Source: Lithobates sylvaticus (lineage: Eukaryota; Chordata; Amphibia; Anura; Ranidae). Taken from it: a stretch of 64,000 bases of DNA. Shown here piece by piece: positions 23,225-34,483 of the stretch. The position numbers and the translations under genes were made by a program. The notes beneath the pieces were generated by a model. The model did not search any database and was not told the origin of the DNA. It was given only the letters and a program-made list of their open reading frames with translations. The stretch is from contig CM053028.1 in assembly GCA_028564925.1 (NCBI GenBank), forward strand, positions 436,262,571-436,326,570, given 5' to 3'. Position 1 is the first letter of the stretch. Each line of letters begins with the position of its first letter.

Positions 23225-23591
23225 AAAGGGGTCAAAAGATCTGGTGAGTTCTATCAGAGTTGGAGGGGATGTGCACAGAAGGTGTAAAGCACTTTATGGT
23301 ATGGGTTAAGGGCTGCTCTTCAGGACTTAGACTGGGAGTGAATATTGGCATCGATGGACACAGAACAGAAATTGGAATTCTTCAAAATGACTATATGTGA
23401 ACACACTGCAAAATATATTCCCATGGGCAATAGGTTTAAAGGACTTGAAATAAAACATATGTGGCTCACGGTAGAAGTCAAAAAAGCCATAAATAATAAG
23501 AAACAAGCTTTTAAAAAATATAAAAATGAAGAGACACTATCTATCATCATTTAAATGTTACAAGGAATATAACAGAATATGTAAAAAGGTT
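23225..23591 (+). pseudogene. CR1/Rex1-type LINE ORF2 linker fragment
   Basis: The + frame reads SMDTEQKLEFFKMTICEHTA, KYIPMGNRF, MWLTVEVKKAINNKKQAFKK and, after a frame slip, YKEYNRICKK. This is the EN-to-RT linker of CR1-group LINEs. A second copy of the same segment is at 56040-56340 (minus). There is an in-frame stop before the ATG at 23350, and both ends are cut by repeat sequence. Confidence 0.75.
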
Positions 23592-23946
23592 CCTGTAGAT
23601 GTTATGTTGTTACTGTCTCCAGATGCCTAGCACTCAAACACTACAATATGGCATTACATGGAGCCACTAAAATGTATATAGACCTGCACTACCCTAAAGA
23701 ATCTTTTATCTGCTGTATCAAACACCCTTATAGTATCATTATAACACAATTTTTAACAATATTAAGCATATTGAGCATATTATGCAACAGATATCCACAT
23801 AAATCCATAAAGTGTCCTATTCTCTAGGCCAAGTCCTTTGTGCTCTTTTCTCTACAATACTTTGGTGCCAGTGTACAGCAAATGACTCCTTGCTTCCACA
23901 TGTCCACATATCCAACTCAAACAACATACCGTATTTATCGGCATAT

Positions 23947-23964
23947 AACACGCACCGGCATTTT
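23947..23964. repeat. 18-bp target duplication, left copy
   Basis: AACACGCACCGGCATTTT here and at 27556-27573 flank the inserted LINE. Confidence 0.85.
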
Positions 23965-24252
23965 TTTTCAAAACTCTTTATTACAAAATCTTTTTCCTTA
24001 CATAATAATTTACATTGTACATTTTTATATGCTTTTACATTTCTTTATATAATACAAATTATAATTACATTTTCTCCTCTCGTTCATTCCATTCTCTCTC
24101 ACCATCTATGGTCACCTTATACTATGTTTTCAGATGTTCCTATATCCACTGTTAACCATAATCTATTCCACTTTGCCCATATATTTTCATATCTCCGCCC
24201 ATTTCCCCTTTGTTCATACATTATTTTTTCGTAGGGTAGGACCTGGTTTACT

Positions 24253-25694
24253 AAATAGAAAGATGAAAAACCGCGCTATCTAACAGTGGTGAATGTAGCA
24301 GCCTGCACAACAATAATTGTATGGAAAAAACGTGAATATATATAAAGTGCGGTGCTCCTAAAGTGTTTCAAAAAATTTATATTTGAACAGGTAAATAAAT
24401 AAAACTATTAGAATATAGATTGTGAATGAGTAGTGAAAAATCAATATATGCTGAAAATTATTGATAATAAATATGCTGAAGGATATTAATAATAAATATT
24501 CATAATCAATTAGAAGTGATTATATGAGACAATAATAAAAAGCAACAATATTACACCAAAAATAGTGACATAGGTGTGTGCAAAATATTATAAAGTGACT
24601 TGTGCGGCTTGTCTGAAGTTTTCAATCACCAACTGGACAAAAGGCTTACCGACTTTCGTGGACTCAGTAGGCTTATGCCGTGTGAGTCAAACGTGCTGAA
24701 TAGTGTTTAGACTACACCTAGATGAGCAGCTGTTCCAGGATTATGATGCAGTGAAGACCACGGATAAATGCAGACAGTGGAGGCTCAATGGAAGCCCAAG
24801 GTGGGGGTGGTGGAAGGTGTACAGTGTAGTTCATCCCCAGCAGTATTACCGGCAAAAAAGGAATGAGGCCATTTATTTTTAAAAAAGCAGATGGGTACTC
24901 ACATGTGCAGAGAAAATGCAAGCATATATGGAAAGAATTGGCAGCAGTGGCATCAGCAAATTAGTCTCCCGACATGTTTCGCCTTATAGAGGCCCCCAGA
25001 TGATGCCTCTATAAGGCGAAACATGTCGGGAGACTAATTTGCTGATGCCACTGCTGCCAATTCTTTCCATATATGCTTGCATTTTCTCTGCACATGTGAG
25101 TACCCATCTGCTTTTTTAAAAATAAATTTTATTAGCCTATACGGTATTACACTATATGGCCTCATTCCTTTTTTGCCGGTAATACTGCTGGGGATGAACT
25201 ACACTGTACACCTTCCACCACCCCCACCTTGGGCTTCCATTGAGCCTCCACTGTCTGCATTTATCCGTGGTCTTCACTGCATCATAATCCTGGAACAGCT
25301 GCTCATCTAGGTGTAGTCTAAACACTATTCAGCACGTTTGACTCACACGGCATAAGCCTACTGAGTCCACGAAAGTCGGTAAGCCTTTTGTCCAGTTGGT
25401 GATTGAAAACTTCAGACAAGCCGCACAAGTCACTTTATAATATTTTGCACACACCTATGTCACTATTTTTGGTGTAATATTGTTGCTTTTTATTATTGTC
25501 TCATATAATCACTTCTAATTGATTATGAATATTTATTATTAATATCCTTCAGCATATTTATTATCAATAATTTTCAGCATATATTGATTTTTCACTACTC
25601 ATTCACAATCTATATTCTAATAGTTTTATTTATTTACCTGTTCAAATATTAATTTTTTGAAACACTTTAGGAGCGCTGCACTTTATATATATTC
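24253..25694. mobile_element. Second PLE-derived palindrome
   Basis: Arms 24333-24992 and 25006-25694 mirror each other around a 13-bp spacer. The right arm has about 30 extra bp near 25125-25155. A 15-bp target duplication, AGGACCTGGTTTACT, stands at 24238-24252 and 25695-25709, so the palindrome inserted as one unit into the LINE. No PLE ORF is present. Identity rests on the hammerhead-like motif at the axis, which resembles the one at 18011. The ORF at 25077-25310 and its mirror are probably UTR. Confidence 0.8.
24993..25034 (+). ncRNA. Hammerhead-like motif at palindrome axis
   Basis: CCCCC-AGATGAT-GCC..GGC-GAAA-CATG-TC-GGGAG: stem I CCC/GGG, core box CAGATGA (one mismatch to CTGATGA), stem II GCC/GGC, GAAA, self-complementary stem III ACATGT, GTC cleavage site. 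It is the best-preserved example in the window. Its 5' strand is the palindrome spacer, so the minus-strand copy (24964-24992) has only the 3' half. Confidence 0.6.
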
Positions 25695-25908
25695 AGGACC
25701 TGGTTTACTGCTCTCACCCATTGGGTTACTGTCGGGGGATATGGCTGAATCCATTTTTCTATTATTTGTTTTCTTGCCAAAAATAGTACCTCCCTTAAGA
25801 AGGTATTATTGTCTCTATTGTCTCTCTCTTCCCTTAGTATCCCCAGCAAACATAATTCCATAGTAGCCATAAAAGGTTTATTCAAAACTTTTCCTATTTT
25901 CCTAGCTA

Positions 25909-26702
25909 CCGTATTTATCGGCGTATAACACGCACCGGCGTATAACACGCACCCTGATTTTAAGAGGGAAGTTTCAGGAAAAAATGTTTTCACAGCACAC
26001 AGACTCCCCTGCACAGCACACGGACCCCCCTGCACAGCACACTGACACCCCCCCCTGCACAGCACACTGACACCCCCCCTGCACAGCACACAAACCATGG
26101 GACAGCGCTGCCAGCATACCTTTAGGGGTTGAGAAGCCTGTGTCACCATCAGTGTAGATGGGGGGCTTCTGTGTGCCTCCATTAAAGCAGCTCTCGTGGA
26201 CCCGGTCATGTGACTCTCCTCTGCTGGTTCATTCACGCTCTCCTCCAATCGAAAGCTACAATCGAGGAGGAGGCGGAGCGGGAGGAGAACGATCATGTGA
26301 CCATCAATGAGCAGAGGAGAGTCACATGACCGGGTACACGAGAGATGAAGCCGCCTCCTCCAATCACAATCGAGGAGGAGGCGGAGCGGGAGGAGGAGAG
26401 CAGCACGGCCGGCTTCTGATTACAGGTACCGGCAACGTGGGTGACGCGGGGATAGATTTGTGGGGGGGGGCTTGCATTTACTGAACCAGGGCCAGGAAGG
26501 GCGGGGGCAGCCGGCCCGACACCCTCCCAATGAGGCGGACCGCCCGATCCCCGCCCCCCCCCCCTCCCCATCTGTAAAAAAAAAAAAATATATATATATT
26601 TTTTTTTAAAAATAAAAGTGTATATCGGCGTATAACACGCAGGCACGATTTACCCTCATTTTTCAGGGTGAAAAAGTGCGTGTTATACGCCGATAAATAC
26701 GG
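25909..26702. mobile_element. TA-flanked MITE, complete
   Basis: Ends are CCGTATTTATCGGCGTATAA and its complement, flanked by TA (25907-25908 and 26703-26704). Removing it restores LINE codons Q-V-A-R exactly, which proves the 2-bp duplication. Inside are CTGCACAGCACAC tandem repeats (about 25990-26095) and a palindrome around CGGTCATGTGACTCTCCTCT (26200-26335). Tc1/mariner-like mobilisation is inferred from TA. Confidence 0.85.
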
Positions 26703-27605
26703 TACCTGTTGCCAATATTTTCCTATTTTACCACAGTGCCACATTACATGAAGAAAGTCTGCTCCCCCCTGCCCACAAGTAGTACATCTTGGTTCAGCCA
26801 TCCTCCCCATTTTATACAGTCTGTTTGGAGCCAAATACGTCTGATGTATTATATTTATCTGTATTATCCTGTTGTTCATTGCAGGGGATACATTCAAGTG
26901 AGAAGTGCAGGCTTCATCCCATTCATGATCGCTCATGTCTGGGATAGCCGCCTGCCATTTATCCCTTATTTTCAGTGGTTCACCTTCTATTTTCTTCTGT
27001 AGCAGATGTGTATAGATTTTGGCTATTAATCCCTTTGGTCCCTGCGATCTCAAGATGCCTATAAGGGGATATTTAAATATTTTTAATTCCTCCCTTCTAA
27101 ACTGTACCTGTAGCACCTGCCTCAGCTGAAGGTATCTGTAGAACAGTTTACTCAGTAAATTATATTGTTTACATAGGTTTTCATAGGTTAATATTACATA
27201 TTTATCATAGAGCTGGCCAAAAGTTAATATCTTGTTCTGCTTCCAAAATTTACTGTCCTCAAATGTTTCCAGATGTTCGAATTTTGGGTTATTCCAAAGG
27301 GCAGTTTCTGTTGGGATACCAACAAATCCCGTCAATTTCTTAGCCTCCATCCATACTGTCCTTGCCACTTTCAGTAGGGGGATTTTTACTCCCACTCTCC
27401 TCAGATCTTTTAATTCTAATCCCATCATTAAATCATCTATTTGCATTTTGCTAAGAAGATATTCCTCTATCCTTGTTATTTTTTCCTGTCCTACCCATGA
27501 TCTTAAATGTTTCAGTTTCCCTGCCAAATAATATAAATATAAGTCCGGGAGGGCCAACACGCACCGGCATTTTAAGGAAAAAAAGTTTTAGGAGGGAAGT
27601 TTATG

Positions 27606-27800
27606 CCCAGCGTCATTTGCAGCTTGCCCACCGTCATTTGCAGCTTGCCCAGCGTCAGTTGCAACTTGCCCAGCATCATTTGCAGCTTGCCCAGCGCCAT
27701 TTGCAGCCTTGCCCAGTGTCATTTGCAGCTTGCCAGCGTCATTTGCAGCTTGCCCAGTGTCATTTGCAGCTTGCCAGCGTCATTTGCAGCTTGCCCACGA
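27606..27800 (+). repeat. GTCATTTGCAGCTTGCCCA minisatellite
   Basis: About nine to ten tandem copies, 19-21 bp each, with small changes. It keeps frames open on the + strand, which explains the ORFs at 27473-27970 and 27603-28010. Confidence 0.9.
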
Positions 27801-28116
27801 TTAAATTTCCCGCCGCCGAGACAGACCACGCGAGCGCCGCTGAAAAAGACCGAGCGCCGACGAAAAAGACCGAGCCGACTATTCGGCTACACTCGCAGTC
27901 CCGCCTCCCTGCTGTTTCGGGAGCGAGCGGGACTGTTTCGGGACTTCTATTTTTACTTAATAAACACTGATCTGAATTACTACACTATGGGGCATACTAC
28001 CTTCTTTTAATCCCTACATACCGGTGAGACCCTCTACCCTGGACACCCTATAACCTACATATAAGGGGACGCCCAAAGGCAGGATAGGAATGCCAGGACC
28101 TGGGCTGCCACACTGG

Positions 28117-28256
28117 GATCTACTATGGGGATGGTCACCAAGGACCACAAAGATACATATATTCATGCTGTAAACCTTATAGCGGTAAGGTAAGGGAACA
28201 CCCATACAATTACCACAAAGGATCGCACAGGACACCCATAACCTCGCAGCACTCTA
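28117..28256 (+). repeat. 140-bp tandem duplication, copy 1
   Basis: Begins TACTATGGGGATGGTCACCAA and runs to GCAGCACTCTA. Copy 2 is at 29878-30016 with a few substitutions. The Tc1 at 28257 inserted at the TA where they meet. Confidence 0.85.
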
Positions 28257-29877
<1,621 letters not shown>

Positions 29878-30016
29878 TACTAAGGGGATGGTCACCAAGG
29901 ATCACAAAGATACATATATTCATGCTCTAAACCTTATAGCGGTAAGTTAAGGGAACACCCATACAATTACCACAAAGGATCGCACAGGACACCCATAACC
30001 TCGCAGCACTCTATAT
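29878..30016 (+). repeat. 140-bp tandem duplication, copy 2
   Basis: Same unit as 28117-28256. Its last bases (TATATG, then GTTATTTC) adjoin the hAT insertion at 30025. Confidence 0.85.
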
Positions 30017-30033
30017 GTTATTTCTAGGGATGG

Positions 30034-30303
30034 GCCCGGTGCTCGATGCGAACCCACGTTCGCATCGAGCACCGGGCGTTCGCTCGCTCGGCGATCCCAG
30101 AACTATTTTGGCCGCTCGCATCACGTTCGTGTGATGCGAGCGGCCCCGCAATGCATTGCGGCCGGCGCGGCCGGCGCAGTGCATTGCTGGCTGATGATTG
30201 GCCAAGCATGCACTGTGACCCCGCATGCTTGGCCAATCACAGCCCCGGAAACTCGAAGAGCCATAATTGGCTACAGGCAGGACGCCTGTAGCCAATTACA
30301 GCT
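30034..30303. repeat. Five subterminal palindromes in a row
   Basis: 30034-30077 (GCCCGGTGCTCGATGCGAAC, 4-nt loop, complement); 30110-30145 (GGCCGCTCGCATCAC, 6-nt loop, complement); 30146-30161 (CCGCAATGCATTGCGG); 30196-30238 (GATTGGCCAAGCATGC, 11-nt loop, complement); 30258-30303 (TAATTGGCTACAGGC core). All are nearly perfect. They may be transposase-binding or extrusion sites. The minus-strand ORFs here are by-products. Confidence 0.9.
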
Positions 30304-30329
30304 CAGGGGCTTTAGTACACGCCCCCCCC

Positions 30330-30336
30330 TATAAAA
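30330..30336 (+). promoter_or_regulatory. TATA box of hAT transposase transcript
   Basis: TATAAAA after a C-rich stretch and followed by GC-rich sequence, 4.15 kb upstream of the transposase ATG. It would start transcription near 30360, so the leader array would lie in the 5' UTR or in an intron. Confidence 0.5.
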
Positions 30337-30491
30337 GGCCGCCACGCCGTCTGCGCCGGTCACATGCTGTTCCGGCGCAGATAGAGCAGGATAGATCTGT
30401 GACACTCTGCTGGATTTAGTTAGTTAGAGAGATTTACTTAGAGAGATTGAGTTAGATAGATTCATTTACAAAGATTGATTTAGAAAGAGGG

Positions 30492-33400
30492 GCTTGTAGT
30501 GTGTTCGTGGCAGGCAGGCAGAGCTCCTATATTTTGTTCCCAGAAGCACCTATAGGACTTGTAGTGTGTTCGTGGCAGGCAGGCAGAGCTCCTATATTTT
30601 GTTCCCAGAAGCACCTATAGGACTTGTAGTGTGTTCGTGGCAGGCAGGCAGAGCTCCTATATTTTGTTCCCAGAAGCACCTATAGGACTTGTAGTGTGTT
30701 CGTGGCAGGCAGGCAGAGCTCCTATATTTTGTTCCCAGAAGCACCTATAGGACTTGTAGTGTGTTCCTGGCAGGCAGGCAGAGCTCCTATATTTTGTTCC
30801 CAGAAGCACCTATAGGACTTGTAGTGTGTTCCTGGCAGGCAGGCAGAGCTCCTATATTTTCTTCCCAGAAGCACCTATAGGACTTGAAGTGTGTTAGTCC
30901 CATCACACAGAGATCATATATTTTGTTCCCAGAAGCACCTATAGGACTTGAAGTGTGTTAGTCCCATCACACAGAGATCATATATTTTGTTCCCAGAAGC
31001 ACCTATAGGACTTGTAGTGTGTTCCTGGCAGGCAGGCAGAGCTCCTATATTTTGTTCCCAGAAGCACCTATAGGACTTGTAGTGTGTTCGTGGCAGGCAG
31101 GCAGAGCTCCTATATTTTCTTCCCAGAAGCACCTATAGGACTTGAAGTGTGTTAGTCCAATCACACAGAGATCATATATTTTGTTCCCAGAAGCACCTAT
31201 AGGACTTGAAGTGTGTTAGTCCCATCACACAGAGATCATATATTTTGTTCCCAGAGGCACCTATAGGACTTGAAGTGTGTTAGTCCCATCACACAGAGAT
31301 CATATATTTTGTTCCCAGAAGCACCTATAGGACTTGAAGTGTGTTAGTCCCATCACACAGAGATCATATATTTTGTTCCCAGAAGCACCTATAGGACTTG
31401 AAGTGTGTTAGTCCCATCACACAGAGATCATATATTTTTGTTCCCAGAAGCACCTATAGGACTTGAAGTGTGTTAGTCCCATCACACAGAGATCATATAT
31501 TTTGTTCCCAGAAGCACCTATAGGACTTGAAGTGTGTTAGTCCCATCACACAGAGATCATATATTTTGTTCCCAGAAGCACCTATAGGACTTGAAGTGTG
31601 TTAGTCCCATCACACAGAGATCATATATTTTGTTCCCAGAAGCACCCATAGGACTTGAAGTGTGTTAGTCCCATCACACAGAGATCATATATTTTGTTCC
31701 CAGAAGCACCTATAGGACTTGAAGTGTGTTAGTCCCATCACACAGAGATCATATATTTTGTTCCCAGAAGCACCTATAGGACTTGAAGTGTGTTAGTCCC
31801 ATCACACAGAGATCCTATATTTTGTTCCCAGAAGCACCTATAGGACTTGAAGTGTGTTAGTCCCATCACACAGAGATCATATATTTTGTTCCCAGAAGCA
31901 CCTATAGGACTTGAAGTGTGTTAGTCCCATCACACAGAGATCCTATATTTTGTTCCCAGAAGCACCTATAGGACTTGAAGTGTGTTAGTCCCATCACACA
32001 GAGATCATATATTTTGTTCCCAGAAGCACCTATAGGACTTGTAGTGTGTTCCTGGCAGGCAGGCAGAGCTCCTATATTTTGTTCCCAGAAGTACCTATAG
32101 GACTTGTAGTGTGTTCGTGGCAGGCAGGCAGAGCTCCTATATTTTCTTCCCAGAAGCACCTATAGGACTTGAAGTGTGTTAGTCCCATCACACAGAGATC
32201 ATATATTTTGTTCCCAGAAGCACCTATAGGACTTGAAGTGTGTTAGTCCCATCACACAGAGATCATATATTTTGTTCCCAGAAGCACCTATAGGACTTGA
32301 AGTGTGTTAGTCCCATCACACAGAGATCATATATTTTGTTCCCAGAAGCACCTATAGGACTTGAAGTGTGTTAGTCCCATCACACAGAGATCATATATTT
32401 TGTTCCCAGAAGCACCTATAGGACTTGAAGTGTGTTAGTCCCATCACACAGAGATCATATATTTTGTTCCCAGAAGCACCTATAGGACTTGAAGTGTGTT
32501 AGTCCCATCACACAGAGATCCTATATTTTGTTCCCAGAAGCACCTATAGGACTTCTAGTGTGTTAGTGGCATCACACAGAGCTCCTCTGTTTTCTTCTCA
32601 GCAGCACCCACAGGACTTCTAGTGTGTTAGTGGCATCACACAGAGCTCCTCTATTTTCTTTGCAGAAGCACCCACAGGACTTCTAGTGTGTTAGTGGCAT
32701 CACACAGAGCTCCTCTATTTTCTTTGCAGAAGCACCCACAGGACTTCTAGTGTGTTAGTGGCATCACACAGAGCTCCTCTATTTTCTTTGCAGAAGTACC
32801 CATAGGACTTCTAGTGTGTTAGTGGCATCACACAGAGCTCCTCTATTTTCTTCTCAGCAGCACCCACAGGACTTCTAGTGTGTTAGTGGCATCACACAGA
32901 GCTCCTCTATTTTCTTTGCAGAAGCACCCACAGGACTTCTAGTGTGTTAGTGGCATCACACAGAGCTCCTCTATTTTCTTTGCAGAAGCACCCACAGGAC
33001 TTCTAGTGTGTTAGTGGCATCACACAGAGCTCCTCTATTTTCTTTGCAGAAGTACCCATAGGACTTCTAGTGTGTTAGTGGCATCACACAGAGCTCCTAT
33101 ATTTTCTTCTCAGCAGCACCCACAGGACTTCTAGTGTGTTAGTGGCATCACACAGAGCTCCTCTATTTTCTTTGCAGAAGCACCCATAGGACTTCTAGTG
33201 TGTTAGTGGCATCACACAGAGCTCCTCTATTTTCTTCTCAGCAGCACCCACAGGACTTCTAGTGTGTTAGTGGCATCACACAGAGCTCCTCTATTTTCTT
33301 TGCAGAAGCACCCATAGGACTTCTAGTGTGTTAGTGGCATCACACAGAGCTCCTATATTTTCTTCTCAGCAGCACCCACAGGACTTCTAGTGTGTTAGTG

Positions 33401-34473
33401 GCATCACACAGAGCTCCTCTATTTTCTTTGCAGAAGCACCCACAGGACTTCTAGTGTGTTAGTGGCATCACACAGAGCTCCTCTATTTTCTTCTCAGCAG
33501 CACCCACAGGACTTCTAGTGTGTTAGTGGCATCACACAGAGCTCCTCTATTTTCTTTGCAGAAGCACCCACAGGACTTCTAGTGTGTTAGTGGCATCACA
33601 CAGAGCTCCTCTATTTTCTTTGCAGAAGCACCCACAGGACTTCTAGTGTGTTAGTGGCATCACACAGAGCTCCTCTATTTTCTTTGCAGAAGTACCCATA
33701 GGACTTCTAGTGTGTTAGTGGCATCACACAGAGCTCCTATATTTTCTTCTCAGCAGCACCCACAGGACTTCTAGTGTGTTAGTGGCATCACACAGAGCTC
33801 CTCTATTTTCTTTGCAGAAGCACCCATAGGACTTCTAGTGTGTTAGTGGCATCACACAGAGCTCCTCTATTTTCTTCTCAGCAGCACCCACAGGACTTCT
33901 AGTGTGTTAGTGGCATCACACAGAGCTCCTCTATTTTCTTTGCAGAAGCACCCATAGGACTTCTAGTGTGTTAGTGGCATCACACAGAGCTCCTATATTT
34001 TCTTCTCAGCAGCACCCACAGGACTTCTAGTGTGTTAGTGGCATCACACAGAGCTCCTCTATTTTCTTTGCAGAAGCACCCATAGGACTTCTAGTGTGTT
34101 AGTGGCATCACACAGAGCTCCTATATTTTCTTCTCAGCAGCACCCACAGGACTTCTAGTGTGTTAGTGGCATCACACAGAGCTCCTCTATTTTCTTTGCA
34201 GAAGCACCCATAGGACTTCTAGTGTGTTAGTGGCATCACACAGAGCTCCTCTATTTTCTTTGCAGAAGCACCCATAGGACTTCTAGTGTGTTAGTGGCAT
34301 CACACAGAGCTCCTATATATTCTTCTCAGCAGCACCCACAGGACTTCTAGTGTGTTAGTGGCATCACACAGAGCTCCTCTATTTTCTTTGCAGAAGCACC
34401 CATAGGACTTCTAGTGTGTTAGTGGCATCACACAGAGCTCCTATATATTCTTCTCAGCAGCACCCACAGGACT
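30492..34473 (+). repeat. About 62-copy 64-65-bp tandem leader array
   Basis: Three sub-families in blocks: type A, 65 bp, GTAGTGTGTTCGTGGCAGGC (30492-30885, with islands near 31010-31135 and 32035-32165); type B, 64 bp, GAAGTGTGTTAGTCCCATCA (30886-32545); type C, 64 bp, CTAGTGTGTTAGTGGCATCA (32546-34473). Type C forms two- and four-unit higher-order repeats, mixing CTTCTCAGCAG and CTTTGCAGAAG units. Every unit has a pyrimidine stretch ending in AG (for example TATTTTCTTTGCAG), like a 3' splice site. The transposase ATG is 11 bp after the last unit. Not CRISPR: no spacers. Confidence 0.93.
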
Positions 34474-34483
34474 ACCGACTACA

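Larger units (their letters stand above)
22616..23852 (+). mobile_element. PLE-type repeat flanking a captured LINE piece
   Basis: Block A (22616-22884) is repeated directly at 23592-23852 (both start CTGTAGATGTTATGTTG and end with TTTGTGCTCTTTT). Between them lie a hammerhead-like motif (22898-22930), about 300 bp of unique sequence with GACGTCATCACGCACGG, and a LINE coding fragment. The order A-motif-LINE-A resembles PLE terminal repeats around a transduced flank. The motif-to-LINE junction recurs on the minus strand at 56040-56790. Confidence 0.6.
23965..27555 (-). mobile_element. L1/Tx1-type LINE, 5'-truncated, twice interrupted
   Basis: Minus-strand LINE with 18-bp target duplications. 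About 1.3 kb of LINE remains once the two insertions inside it are set aside: a PLE palindrome at 24253-25694 and a MITE at 25909-26702. The 5' end is cut at 27555 inside the LALPDLYLYYLA motif. The A-tail is short and poorly preserved (TTTT on the + strand). Confidence 0.8.
24030..27555 (-). pseudogene. L1/Tx1-type ORF2 C-terminus in three pieces
   Basis: Piece 1 (27555 to 26703) reads LALPDLYLYYLAGKLKHLRSW through CTTCGQGGADFLHVMWHC to KYWQQ. Piece 2 (25908 to 25695) resumes at VARKIGKVLNKPF and runs through MELCLLGILRE to TQWVRAVNQV. Piece 3 (24237 downward) gives YEKIMYEQRGNGRRYENIW. The CxxC..HxxxxC knuckle is the usual C-terminal mark of L1/Tx1 ORF2. Coding is nearly intact across both insertion points, so the LINE was young when hit. 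The endonuclease and most of the RT are missing. Confidence 0.85.
23929..27960. mobile_element. TA-flanked MITE split by an L1-type LINE
   Basis: The left part, 23929-23964, is CCGTATTTATCGGCATATAACACGC.. preceded by TA. The right part starts at 27556 with the same last 18 bp and continues with the AAGGAAAAAAAGTTTTAGGAG region, as in the complete family member at 25909-26702. Everything from 23965 to 27555 is a later insertion. The right terminal inverted repeat was not found, so the end near 27960 is approximate. Confidence 0.65.

Noticed and set aside
25667-26296. 209-codon minus ORF as a single gene
   Set aside because: Its first half is MITE sequence and its second half is L1 ORF2. The fusion is an accident of insertion in frame.
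30492-34473. Possible CRISPR array
   Set aside because: The 64-bp units are continuous tandem copies without unique spacers, and the setting is a vertebrate hAT element.
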